NCBI GenBank assembly: GCA_937983105.1
Contig: CALKAM010000170.1
Location: 1-64,000 of the forward strand
Direction: 5' to 3'
Source: Planifilum sp021793745
GTDB taxonomy: Bacteria; Bacillota; Bacilli; Thermoactinomycetales; DSM-44946
Length of the DNA stretch: 64,000 nt
Shown in pieces: positions 33,849 to 41,518 of the stretch. The translations under genes and the position numbers were made by a program. Position 1 is the stretch's first letter. Each line of letters starts with the position of its first letter. The notes under the pieces are model-generated. The model saw only the letters and a list, made by a program, of their open reading frames with translations. It was not told the DNA's origin and did no database searches.

Positions 33849-34745
33849 TCAACCCTCGGAGGAACTGATTTTTCGCCCCGCCCAGCCGACGACTGCCGTC
33901 AAGAGGCCGATGATCATCATCCACGGGCCGTGACTGGCCGTTTTGGGCAGGGGGGTTTCCTCCGTGCGGGGAAGCTGCCGATCGGTTTGAGCGGAGGATG
34001 CGGCGACCTCCGTTCGCCGATCCGCTTCTTTCCCGGGACGGGTCGCTATCGCCAGGTTCGGTGAACTTCCTCCGGTCCTGGCCGTTGCCCGGTCCGCGGA
34101 TGATGCCGCTTCCGGGGAGGGAGTGTCCGAGGATTTTTTTGGCGAATCCTGCTTCCGGTTTTCGGACGGAACCCCGGCCGGCTTTGCCTCCGCCACTCGA
34201 GGGATGGTGTTCGGCTCCTGTCCCCGGCGAAGGTCGGCTGAGTCCGTCGGTTTCCGCTCCTGCCGGGGGTTGGGCTGCTTCTCCGCAGACCGTTCATCCG
34301 AGGTTTCTGGAGAAGATTTTGAATTTGCCCCGGAGCGGTTCGCCGATTTGGACTCGGGATCGGTCGGCTTCAACCGTTTCCAGATCGGGCCGGACTGATT
34401 CGGTTCGGTAAAGTCCTTTGGAGATGGAAGCGCTCGTTCCAGGCGTTTTTTCAGGGGTTGGCTTCGCTCTCCCTTGTCGGATGTCCCATCCGGCGCATCC
34501 TTGGAGGGCTTCGAAGGCTTGGCGGCCGAGGATTCCCGGGACAGGTCGAAGGGCGGTTCAAGGGTCCGCTTCTGCCCGGGGGGATTCGATGGCTTGGGCG
34601 TTGACGGCGCTTCCTTTTCAGCCGGCGTCTTTGGAGGGCCCGGGGCGGGACCGATGGGCGGCTCCTGGGAGCCGGCATAGACCGAAGGACTGACGAGCGT
34701 CAGGGAGAGGGCGACTGTCAAAATTGAAAGACTTTTCCTTCTCAA
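33849..34745 (-). CDS. LPKTA-anchored Pro/Ser-rich surface protein
   Basis: A 298-residue protein. It has a signal peptide (1 to about 25, ending VYAG) and a long low-complexity stretch rich in Pro, Ser, Lys, Glu and Arg without Cys. The C-terminus has a complete sorting signal: LPKTA (266-270), a hydrophobic helix (WMMIIGLLTAVVGWAG) and RK. It is therefore exported and covalently anchored by the neighbouring sortase. The extended disordered body suggests a wall-spanning stalk, not an enzyme. It starts at TTG 34745 with GAGGAGGGG 8 nt upstream. Confidence 0.85.
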   Translation of the reverse strand: MRRKSLSILTVALSLTLVSPSVYAGSQEPPIGPAPGPPKTPAEKEAPSTPKPSNPPGQKRTLEPPFDLSRESSAAKPSKPSKDAPDGTSDKGERSQPLKKRLERALPSPKDFTEPNQSGPIWKRLKPTDPESKSANRSGANSKSSPETSDERSAEKQPNPRQERKPTDSADLRRGQEPNTIPRVAEAKPAGVPSENRKQDSPKKSSDTPSPEAASSADRATARTGGSSPNLAIATRPGKEADRRTEVAASSAQTDRQLPRTEETPLPKTASHGPWMMIIGLLTAVVGWAGRKISSSEG

Positions 34746-34796
34746 CGAAGTAACCCCTCCTCAAAAAACGAATTCCCTCCTGGCCTGTCACCCGAT

Positions 34797-34841
34797 GGTT
34801 TATCGTGCCCTTCATCCAGCGTGCGAAAAGGTTTATCTCTT
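34797..34841 (-). promoter_or_regulatory. Leader with a repeated octamer
   Basis: The roughly 97-nt untranslated leader of the surface-protein gene carries GATAAACC twice on the minus strand (34837-34830 and 34804-34797, 33 bp apart), between potential short stems. It fits no riboswitch class I can name. Confidence 0.35.
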
Positions 34842-34847
34842 TAAAGA

Positions 34848-34876
34848 ATCATATAATATTCTTCCCGTTTTATCAA
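34848..34876 (-). promoter_or_regulatory. Sigma-A promoter of the surface-protein/sortase unit
   Basis: On the minus strand, TTGATA (34876-34871), a 17-bp spacer, then TATGAT (34853-34848). Transcription is expected from about 34841, giving a leader of about 97 nt. Confidence 0.7.
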
Positions 34877-35003
34877 TGCATATCGATAATTCGAACCAAT
34901 AAAAAATGATTTTTACGGGCTGTCCTCAACATACAAAACTCGACATTTTTTGCTTGTTTTCCAAATTCCTGAAAAATCCCCTTTTCTTACGGTAAGGCGC
35001 ATT

Positions 35004-35033
35004 TTGGCCTTTGTACGGCAGGTGAGATATAAT
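35004..35033 (+). promoter_or_regulatory. Probable ispH promoter
   Basis: A perfect TATAAT (35028-35033) lies 18 bp after a weak TTGGCC (35004-35009), about 50 bp before the gene. Confidence 0.6.
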
Positions 35034-35085
35034 AGGGAAGAATCCGCCCTGAAAAAGAAAACAGGGCTGGGAGGGGAAAAGGGTT

Positions 35086-36033
35086 ATGGAAGTGGTTAAA
35101 ATTGCCCCCCGGGGTTATTGTTACGGTGTTGTCGATGCCATGGTGCTGGCCCAGCAGGCGGCGAAGGATCCCACCCTTCCGCGGCCGATCCATATCTTGG
35201 GGATGATCGTGCACAATTCGCATGTGGTGGAAGCCTTCAAAAAGGAAGGGATTATCACCCTGGACGGGGATAACCGCCTGGAGCTGCTGGATCAGGTGGA
35301 CAAGGGAACGGTGATTTTTACCGCCCACGGGGTGTCGCCGGAAGTGCGGCGCCGCGCCCAGGAGAAGGGTTTGACGGTGGTCGATGCGACGTGCCCCGAT
35401 GTGACCCGTACCCATGACCTGATTCGGGAGAAGGTCGCCGAGGGGTACGAGGTGGTTTACATCGGCAAGAGCGGCCACCCCGAGCCGGAGGGAGCGATGG
35501 GAGTGGCTCCCGGCCGCGTCCATCTGGTGGAGCGGGAAGCGGATGTGGATGCCCTCGACCTGAAGGCCGACAAGGTCCTGGTTACCAACCAGACCACCAT
35601 GAGCAAGTGGGATACCGAGCATCTGATGAAACGGGTGAAGGAGAAATACCCCCAGGCGGAGATCTACAATGAGATCTGCTTGGCGACCCAGCTTCGGCAG
35701 GAAGCCGTGGCCAAACAGGCCCGGGGGACGGATCTGGTGATCGTGGTCGGCGATCCCCGCAGCAACAACTCCAACCGGTTGGCCCAGGTGTCGAAGGAGA
35801 TCGCCGGTGTGGATGCATACCGGGTGGCCGACGTGACGGAAATCGACCCGGAGTGGCTGAAGGGGAAGAAAAAGGTGGGCGTGACCGCCGGCGCTTCCAC
35901 CCCCACCCCGATCACCCGGGAAGTGATCCAATATCTGGAGCAGTTCGACGAAAACGATCCTTCCACCTGGAAGCCGAAACGGATGGTGGACCGGACTCGT
36001 CTCCTTCCCCCCGTTCGGCAGAAAAAGCGCTGA
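35086..36033 (+). CDS. ispH: 4-hydroxy-3-methylbut-2-enyl diphosphate reductase
   Basis: A 315-residue iron-sulfur enzyme, last step of the MEP isoprenoid pathway, producing IPP and DMAPP. The three cluster cysteines are Cys12 (RGYCYGV), Cys103 (DATCPDV) and Cys198 (NEICLAT). The catalytic acid region is GHPEPEGAMG, and the substrate-binding SNNSNRL and TAGASTP motifs are present. ATG 35086 follows GGAGGGG. It is monocistronic, with promoter and terminator, and separates the secretion/sortase region from the next gene block. Confidence 0.96.
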   Translation: MEVVKIAPRGYCYGVVDAMVLAQQAAKDPTLPRPIHILGMIVHNSHVVEAFKKEGIITLDGDNRLELLDQVDKGTVIFTAHGVSPEVRRRAQEKGLTVVDATCPDVTRTHDLIREKVAEGYEVVYIGKSGHPEPEGAMGVAPGRVHLVEREADVDALDLKADKVLVTNQTTMSKWDTEHLMKRVKEKYPQAEIYNEICLATQLRQEAVAKQARGTDLVIVVGDPRSNNSNRLAQVSKEIAGVDAYRVADVTEIDPEWLKGKKKVGVTAGASTPTPITREVIQYLEQFDENDPSTWKPKRMVDRTRLLPPVRQKKR

Positions 36034-36044
36034 GATCGGAAACG

Positions 36045-36072
36045 ACGCGGGAGAGCATGCCCCGCGTTTTTT
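36045..36072 (+). terminator. ispH terminator
   Basis: A short G+C-rich stem (CGCGGG with CCCCGCG) precedes six T residues. Confidence 0.75.
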
Positions 36073-36208
36073 GTTTAGTGCGGATTACTGCGGAAAGGGA
36101 AGTAAAAAATGGAAGGGCCGAGGGGTTTCCCGTCGGCCCGTGACGCGTTTCGGATGGATGTTAAGGGCGAGTTTTCTGAAAGTTCCCGACCTGAAAAGCG
36201 CATCCCTT

Positions 36209-36379
36209 TTACACCTGGATGCCCGGATACCGGGACATGAGGTAGTCGTAGCACTGGTTCATCGAACCGCGGAACTCCACCCGATGATCCTTTTTCATGG
36301 GATTGTACCACTGAAAGTAATTGTCTTCATGAAGGATGGTCGGGGGATATTTTTCCGAATCGCGGATCACGTAATACAT
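36209..36379 (-). CDS. Small hypothetical protein (56 aa)
   Basis: ATG 36379 follows a textbook TAGGAGGTG RBS. The soluble product begins MYYVIRDSEKYPPTILHEDNY and ends CYDYLMSRYPGIQV; it is rich in Tyr and charged residues, with one Cys and no membrane segment. The strong RBS and balanced composition argue that it is real. I do not recognise a family. The 175-bp gap to ispH holds only the terminator. Confidence 0.65.
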   Translation of the reverse strand: MYYVIRDSEKYPPTILHEDNYFQWYNPMKKDHRVEFRGSMNQCYDYLMSRYPGIQV

Positions 36380-36467
36380 CGCTTTGCACCTCCTAGGGCT
36401 AGTATGTTCAAAAAAATTCCAAGATAATCCCTTTCACTAATCAAAAAAGACCTTTTCCATCAAAAAA

Positions 36468-36492
36468 AGAACCCTCCGCCATCGGAGGGTTC
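36468..36492 (-). terminator. Terminator of the FlhA-C-like gene
   Basis: ACCCTCCG pairs with CGGAGGGT right at the stop codon on the minus strand, followed by TTCTTTTTTTG. Confidence 0.8.
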
Positions 36493-37237
36493 ATTTGACG
36501 AAGCCGATTACATTGCCGGTACTTTTTTTCGCGGGCATGCGCCGCTTCCGCTTTTCGGCGATAAATTTGGCGATGGATTCGGGATGTGGATGGGTCCATT
36601 CCGGCGGGGCATACCCGTGAGGGGGATGGGAAATGTAGTAGTCCAAAATGTTTTCCAATAGCTCCTCAAAGGGGTGGATGGGGATTCGATCCCGAAGGAG
36701 GAGTTTGATCACCGACCAGAGGAGGCCCGGTGTCATTCCCCGTTCCTTCAGCTCGTCGACCAGTTCGGGGACGTGGGATCGCGCCTGTTTCAGCCAGCGG
36801 ACCGCCAGCTCGTAGGTGAAGAGCTCATCCACCCGGGAGTGGAGGATGTGGCGCAGGTGGGCGGTGATGATCTCCCGGGCCGTTTCCCCCTCCCCCTCTG
36901 TCCAATACCCTTCGACCCGTTTCATCGGGTGAATGGCGGGTCGATCGGACTCCTGTTGGGTGGAGAATCGCAGCGGCGGATACAGCTCGCCGTCGGCCAC
37001 CCGCCTGCCCCGGATGCGGATGACATAACGGTTCGGCTCCTCGGCGGAACCGGTTTTAATCCGGACGGCGGGCAGATAGACCCCTCGCTCCTGGAGAACC
37101 GATTTCCGCAGGCTCTGGATGGTCGCGGCAAAGTCGGATTCTTTCATCAAGTATTCGTATAAGGCCGGCCCGATCTCCAGCCGGATGGTTTCTGCCTTTT
37201 GATCCGTATAGGCATCGGACAGATTCCAGTCTGCCAT
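36491..37237 (-). CDS. FlhA C-terminal-domain-like protein (FHIPEP)
   Basis: A 248-residue soluble protein resembling the cytoplasmic part of FlhA/type III export proteins. It has IRLEIGPALYEYL at the start, RYVIRIRGRRVADGELYPPLRF, a GYWTEGEG...REIITAHLRHILHSRVDELFT segment and a helical end (VPELVDELKERGMTPGLLWSVIKLLLRDRIPI). Family FlhA proteins have about 300 residues of membrane domain before this; here none exists. ATG 37237 has GGAGGAA. No other flagellar or type III gene is near, so it may bind other partners. Confidence 0.72.
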   Translation of the reverse strand: MADWNLSDAYTDQKAETIRLEIGPALYEYLMKESDFAATIQSLRKSVLQERGVYLPAVRIKTGSAEEPNRYVIRIRGRRVADGELYPPLRFSTQQESDRPAIHPMKRVEGYWTEGEGETAREIITAHLRHILHSRVDELFTYELAVRWLKQARSHVPELVDELKERGMTPGLLWSVIKLLLRDRIPIHPFEELLENILDYYISHPPHGYAPPEWTHPHPESIAKFIAEKRKRRMPAKKSTGNVIGFVK

Positions 37238-37359
37238 GGAATTCCTCCTTCCTTGCGCAGGTGCGCCAGCCGGTTTCCGAAGGAAATGCCGATCCTATCA
37301 TCTCTATATAATATACCCGGACGCCGTCGCCGGAGATCTTTCGCGAGTCGAGCGTTTCC

Positions 37360-38094
37360 TCAATCGGAGGCTTCTCTTTTTCGAAGGAGCAATGATCGGA
37401 TCTCTTCCAGGACCGGCATCTCCTTGCGCTCCTCGTCGGTAACCCGTTCCCAGTCGATCCCGGAGGGCTTGGGGTACGGGGTGCGGGTGGCCATCGTTTC
37501 CCGTTCGGTCACAATCCAATCGACGGCGAGGTCGAAGGGCTCAAAGGGAATCTCCTCCTCCACCACCTGGATGGAATGGACCGTGGTGACCACAGGGACG
37601 GGAGGATTGCCCAACTCCCGCAGGATGGCGTATTCCCGGTCGGCGTACCCTTCCCCTTTTCCCAGCCGCCGCCCGTCCCGATGGACGGCGACGGAGCCGA
37701 CGACGATCAGATCGACGGCGGGGAGTTCCGACAGGGGCAGTTCCCGGCCGTATTCCCGAAGCCGAGAAAGACTGGCAGCCCGGCGTTCTTCGCCGGGGGG
37801 AACCCATTCGGGACGCACCTGGATGAACCCGGCCTTTAGACGAGGCGTAGGGACGAGCAGCGTCTTTCCGTCCTTCAGCACCTGGGCGCGGAGGGGGAGT
37901 TGGGGCGAATCCGGATTCACTTTCACCGTTCGCGCCGTTTGGTAGGCTTCCAACTGCGTGACGCGGTGGGCCGCCTGTTCAGCCCCCTGAAAATTGGGAA
38001 TCCGCCCGGTCAAGGGCAGGGGAAAACGGCCGACACGGGCCTCTTCCATCGCCTTCCATACGCGCATGCGGATTGCCTGCTTGTCCGGGGCCAT
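37360..38094 (-). CDS. 5-formyltetrahydrofolate cyclo-ligase family protein
   Basis: A 244-residue MTHFS-fold protein with KQAIRMRVWKAME near the N-terminus, an extended central region, and the signature GKGEGYADREYAIL, the ATP/folate-binding turn of the family. It is longer than typical YqgN-type enzymes (about 190 aa) and resembles the MTHFSD-like subgroup, so the precise substrate is open. I start it at ATG 38094 (GGAGG 8 nt upstream); the frame is open to 38124, overlapping the upstream gene. Confidence 0.75.
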   Translation of the reverse strand: MAPDKQAIRMRVWKAMEEARVGRFPLPLTGRIPNFQGAEQAAHRVTQLEAYQTARTVKVNPDSPQLPLRAQVLKDGKTLLVPTPRLKAGFIQVRPEWVPPGEERRAASLSRLREYGRELPLSELPAVDLIVVGSVAVHRDGRRLGKGEGYADREYAILRELGNPPVPVVTTVHSIQVVEEEIPFEPFDLAVDWIVTERETMATRTPYPKPSGIDWERVTDEERKEMPVLEEIRSLLLRKREASD

Positions 38095-38107
38095 CCTCGA
38101 CGCCTCC

Positions 38108-38425
38108 TCAATCCACCGGTTCATCCGGTTTCAGAATCCCGATCGGCAGGGCGACGGATTCGGCTTCCCCTTCCCAGTGTCCCCAGGCCATAACCCCCCT
38201 GAGGTATTCCACCAAAAAGGGTTTATCGGATCCTTCCGCCTTGTATCTGCGGCCGGGTTTGATTTGATGCGGATCCATCAGGTAGGACTTGGCCATATTG
38301 AGCCGTTGACGGAGGATCTCCTGTTCGCTGAGGAGACCTTTTCTCTGCGCCCGTTTCCATTCTTCTTCTAGGCGCCCGATCTCCCGCCGGAGTTCCTCCT
38401 CATTCATTTCACTGAATAGGCGCAT
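38108..38425 (-). CDS. yfhH: DUF1811 family protein (YfhH-like)
   Basis: A 105-residue protein: an acidic helical N-terminus (SEMNEEELRREIGRLEEEWKRAQ), LNMAKSYLMDP, a strand segment GRRYKAEGSDKPFLVEYLRGVMAWGHWEGE, and the closing ALPIGIL. This matches the YfhH/DUF1811 pattern of Bacillales. The function is unknown. It ends 13 bp before the chosen start of the MTHFS-like gene, and the two are likely co-transcribed. Confidence 0.8.
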   Translation of the reverse strand: MRLFSEMNEEELRREIGRLEEEWKRAQRKGLLSEQEILRQRLNMAKSYLMDPHQIKPGRRYKAEGSDKPFLVEYLRGVMAWGHWEGEAESVALPIGILKPDEPVD

Positions 38426-38546
38426 GTCAATCCTCCGGGTTTTTATCGCTGCATGTTATGATAGTATATTGGACGCTATTCCTCAACACCGGCGCAGGGG
38501 CGTGGTAAAATAGAAAGATAACCGACAGTGGGAAGTGAGGATCTGG

Positions 38547-39452
38547 ATGTCGGTCATCATGCTGTTTATCGACGGAGTCGGTCTGGGTGACGAAATTCCC
38601 GACAACCCGTGGTTCACGGTGCCGACGCCCCATCTGGACCGGATCTTGGACGGGCATTCGCTCACGAAAAGCGCTGTCGGCCGCCCAACGGAGTCGACGC
38701 TTCTGATCGAAACGGATGCGACGTTGGGTGTCGCCGGTCTGCCCCAAAGCGCTACGGGACAAGCGACCATTTTTACCGGCCGGAATGCCCCCGCGGCGAT
38801 GGGAAGGCACCTGAGCGGATTGCCCTTCCGAAGGCTGCGGGAATGGGTGAAGCGGGATAATGTGTACCTGCAGTTTGAACGCCGCGGAAAAAAGGCCACG
38901 TTTCTCAACAGTTATTCGGAGGAGTATTTCAACCTCCCAACGACGCGCCGGGGTTGGGTTTCCGTATCGACGGCGGCCATCCAGAGCGCCCGCGAACCGC
39001 TGCGGATGATGGAGGACTTGCTCTCCGGTCGCGCGGTTTATCATGATCTTACCCGCCGAACGCTGGTGGGACGCCATCCGGGCATATCGGAAATCGCTCC
39101 GGAGGAGGCGGCCCATCACCTGTTGGAGACGGCATGGGATTACGATTTGGCCGTCCATGAGTTTTTTCTGAGCGATTTGGCGGGACACAGGCAGGATACC
39201 GAATTGATCTCCTGGGTCGTGACGACCTACGATCGCTTTCTCGGTGAATTGATCCGTCAAAGGCGGAAAGATGACGTGGTGGTTCTGGTGAGCGATCACG
39301 GAAACAGTGAGGACTTTCGGGTCAAAACCCACACGATGAATCCGGTTCCCACGATGATCATCGGTCCCCCCGGCCGATTGGATGCCATCGATACCGAGGG
39401 ATGGGACCTGACGGCGATCGCTCCGCTGCTGATCCAAATGGCTGGGGGCTGA
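38547..39452 (+). CDS. Alkaline-phosphatase-superfamily metalloenzyme
   Basis: A 301-residue protein. LFIDGVGLGD supplies the first metal-binding Asp, SATGQATIFTG contains the likely nucleophile region, and VLVSDHGNSEDF with the final KTHTMNPVP give the second set of metal ligands, as in phosphoglycerate mutase/phosphopentomutase-type enzymes. It is shorter than either, so the substrate is unknown. The start is ATG 38547 (GAGG 7 nt upstream). It precedes a small unknown gene that may belong to the same unit. Confidence 0.8.
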   Translation: MSVIMLFIDGVGLGDEIPDNPWFTVPTPHLDRILDGHSLTKSAVGRPTESTLLIETDATLGVAGLPQSATGQATIFTGRNAPAAMGRHLSGLPFRRLREWVKRDNVYLQFERRGKKATFLNSYSEEYFNLPTTRRGWVSVSTAAIQSAREPLRMMEDLLSGRAVYHDLTRRTLVGRHPGISEIAPEEAAHHLLETAWDYDLAVHEFFLSDLAGHRQDTELISWVVTTYDRFLGELIRQRRKDDVVVLVSDHGNSEDFRVKTHTMNPVPTMIIGPPGRLDAIDTEGWDLTAIAPLLIQMAGG

Positions 39453-39474
39453 ACGAGGTGGAAGGGGAGAGAGA

Positions 39475-39861
39475 ATGACCAAACGCTACATTCCCCGGGT
39501 GCAGGAGGCGGCCATTCCCGAAGATGGGGCATGGGCGGAATTGGGGAACGAGAATGTGCTCGTCTTGTCGATCCCCGAGTGGGGGGACGTGGTGGAGCGC
39601 CCCTCCAGGGGATATCGTTACGCCTGGTTGTATGACCGGGAAAAAAGGACGTATATTTTCTGCTTCCGTCTGGAGGACGGGACGGAAAAGGCCATCGCCT
39701 TTCCGAAGGATCACGCGGGATTGCTTCTCCAGGACGGGCGCGCCTACGAGCCCTTTTCCTTTCTGATCACATCCCGTCCGCTGGCGGAGGCGGATGACGA
39801 CAGCCCGTCGCTTCTCCTTCGAAAAGTGAAGCTGGTTCGTCACCCGGAGGCGGGTTGGTGA
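39475..39861 (+). CDS. Hypothetical protein (128 aa)
   Basis: ATG 39475 follows AAGGGGAGAG. The protein is predicted to be mostly beta-strand (GYRYAWLYDREKRTYIFCFRLEDGTEKAIAFP), with no signal or membrane segment. I recognise no family. It lies 22 bp after the metalloenzyme gene and overlaps the next tiny ORF by 4 bp, so it is part of a small operon. Confidence 0.65.
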   Translation: MTKRYIPRVQEAAIPEDGAWAELGNENVLVLSIPEWGDVVERPSRGYRYAWLYDREKRTYIFCFRLEDGTEKAIAFPKDHAGLLLQDGRAYEPFSFLITSRPLAEADDDSPSLLLRKVKLVRHPEAGW

Positions 39862-40007
39862 ACGGGAGCATGAGCCGTGATGCGATGAAAAACCACCGGA
39901 GGGGCGAGAAACGGGTCGCCGGGGATCCGGGCTGGGTAATGCCTTGGATCGATCCGGAAACGAGGCGGGATATGCTCCTCCGGTTGGGTGTGGGAACTTT
40001 TCCTTGA
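39858..40007 (+). CDS. Possible 49-residue protein
   Basis: A GTG start at 39858 overlaps the previous stop (GTGA), with GGAGG 7 nt upstream. The product is basic (SRDAMKNHRRGEKRV) with a Trp-containing second half (GWVMPWIDPETRRDMLL). Translational coupling and the RBS favour a real gene; no family is recognised. Confidence 0.4.
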   Translation: MNGSMSRDAMKNHRRGEKRVAGDPGWVMPWIDPETRRDMLLRLGVGTFP

Positions 40008-40025
40008 AGGACTGAAGCCGAGAAG

Positions 40026-40066
40026 GGTCTTCGGGGACGGTTATTCCGCGTCCCCGGGGGCCCTTT
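40026..40066. terminator. Terminator between convergent units
   Basis: AAGGGTCTTCGGGGACG pairs imperfectly with CGTCCCCGGGGGCCCTT, with T residues after it on the plus strand. Confidence 0.65.
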
Positions 40067-40477
40067 TCACTGCGGAAGGGGATCCGCATCGGAGGTGTGA
40101 CGCCTGTCGGAAACGCCTGCGGGCCCCTCCTGGATGATCACCTGGGTGCCGATGCCCACCCGTCTGCCCAAATCCTCCACATCCTCGTTGTGCATGCGGA
40201 TGCATCCCCTGGAAACCATCTGTCCGATGGAGTCCGGCCGGTTGGTTCCGTGGATCCCGTATCCCGGCCGGCTTAACCCCATCCACAGGGTTCCGTATGC
40301 ACTCAAGGGACCGCCGGGCCAGGAGTAGGGGTAGGGAACCTTGTTGATGATGGTATACCTGCCGGTGGGGGTTCGGGAAGCGATCCGGCCGATGCCGACG
40401 GGATAGGAGCGGATCAGACGGCTCCCCTCGAACAGATACAATCGGCGTTGGGACAGGGAAACGACGATGCGGGGCAT
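40067..40477 (-). CDS. L,D-transpeptidase (YkuD family)
   Basis: A 136-residue catalytic domain without signal peptide or LysM repeat. It begins RIVVSLSQRRLYLFEG and carries the YkuD signature with His76 (IHGTNRP) and Cys92 in SRGCIRMHN. Such enzymes make 3-3 crosslinks in peptidoglycan or attach proteins, in spore or vegetative wall. Lack of an export signal is common in Bacillus YkuD-type proteins. I start it at ATG 40477 (AAGGAG upstream); an earlier ATG at 40501 lacks an RBS. Confidence 0.9.
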   Translation of the reverse strand: MPRIVVSLSQRRLYLFEGSRLIRSYPVGIGRIASRTPTGRYTIINKVPYPYSWPGGPLSAYGTLWMGLSRPGYGIHGTNRPDSIGQMVSRGCIRMHNEDVEDLGRRVGIGTQVIIQEGPAGVSDRRHTSDADPLPQ

Positions 40478-40546
40478 AAAACCACACTCCTTTTTTCCCA
40501 TCCTATGGTGAAAAGGAGTGTTTGGTTTTTTTAAGGCCGGTTTCCC

Positions 40547-40819
40547 TTAAAATTCGTCGTAATCATAGGGATATTCCTCGGGCGGTTCCAGGCTTTCCCC
40601 CTTCAGCCGGTCTAACAGCTGTTTGTACTGATCGGATCGGGCATAGGGGGGTTGTGTCTCAATCACCCTTTGCAGTGCCCGAATCACCAGCATGCGCTCT
40701 TCAGGGTCGAGGAACAAGGGTGTCCCCTCCTCGGCGACCGGTTTTTTTCTTAGTCTTCCCCGGATGGGACGGCTCAAATACTGGAAGAAGCCATTTTTGG
40801 AAATACTTTCATATAACAT
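40547..40819 (-). CDS. Hypothetical protein (90 aa)
   Basis: A hydrophilic, acidic-ended protein (ends EPPEEYPYDYDEF) with a central helical section (PEERMLVIRALQRVIETQ). The ATG at 40819 has no convincing RBS, so the start is uncertain. No family is recognised. The 5' end faces the DUF2512 gene, which is transcribed divergently. Confidence 0.5.
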   Translation of the reverse strand: MLYESISKNGFFQYLSRPIRGRLRKKPVAEEGTPLFLDPEERMLVIRALQRVIETQPPYARSDQYKQLLDRLKGESLEPPEEYPYDYDEF

Positions 40820-40841
40820 CCTGGGATAATGGGGGAATATC

Positions 40842-41177
40842 GTGAACGGCTTGTTGAAATTTCTTCTCTACAGCGCCATTCTGTACGGTGTGGACTTCCT
40901 ATCCGCCGAATTCCACTATGAGCCCCGGTGGCTTCCTGGGCTGGTGGCCCTGTTTTTGGCCATTGTCGGTCACTTTGCGGATCGCTGGGTATTGCCCCGG
41001 ACCGGGGACCCCCTGGCGGTACTGTTGGGGGGCGGCTTTATGGTCTTCACCATTTGGGGGGCCTCTTTTCTGTTTCCCGGGTCCGAGGTGACCCCGGACG
41101 CGGCCTTGCTGGCCGGGGTTTTGCTGGGAATCACGGAATACGGCATGCACCGGCTTGTTTTGGGCTATGGAAAATGA
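40842..41177 (+). CDS. DUF2512 family membrane protein (YndM-like)
   Basis: A 111-residue protein with four hydrophobic segments: LLKFLLYSAILYGVDFL, LPGLVALFLAIVGHFADRWVL, LAVLLGGGFMVFTIWGASFLF and LLAGVLLGITEYGMHRLVL. The arrangement and the GHFADRWVLPRTG loop fit DUF2512 proteins of Bacillales. The function is unknown. It starts at GTG 40842 behind GGGGGAA. A terminator follows at 41201. Confidence 0.75.
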   Translation: MNGLLKFLLYSAILYGVDFLSAEFHYEPRWLPGLVALFLAIVGHFADRWVLPRTGDPLAVLLGGGFMVFTIWGASFLFPGSEVTPDAALLAGVLLGITEYGMHRLVLGYGK

Positions 41178-41200
41178 AGCGGCATGTCGGCTGCCAAGCC

Positions 41201-41221
41201 TCGGTATGCGAGGTTTTTTGA
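41201..41221 (+). terminator. Terminator after the DUF2512 gene
   Basis: CCTCG-GTATG-CGAGG is followed by six T residues. Confidence 0.75.
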
Positions 41222-41290
41222 GGCGCACAGATGCGGTGCCCGTTACGGTGATGAAGTCGACCCGATGGAGAGCTCTCCTTAGGGGAACAA

Positions 41291-41320
41291 TTGACCGCTG
41301 GCGGGAAATATTGATACAAT
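41291..41320 (+). promoter_or_regulatory. Sigma-A promoter of the ThuA/oxidoreductase operon
   Basis: TTGACC (41291-41296), an 18-bp spacer, then TACAAT (41315-41320); a TATAAT also follows at 41322-41327. The leader of about 190 nt contains a stem, GATGAAT-CGGG with CCCGATTCATC (about 41389-41429), and no gene. Confidence 0.65.
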
Positions 41321-41518
41321 ATATAATGAATTTATTAAAAATTTTAACATATATCCGGGCATTGGCAAAGGAAAGGGCTGTGTGCAGATGAATGCGGGAT
41401 GATTGGCCAGCTCCGCCCGATTCATCCCTTTGGCGGAAGTGTTTGCCGTAAAAGGAGTGTATCCCCCGGGCCCTTGTGACCGATCCGTCGCCATGAGGAT
41501 GAGAGGAGGGGCATCGAC

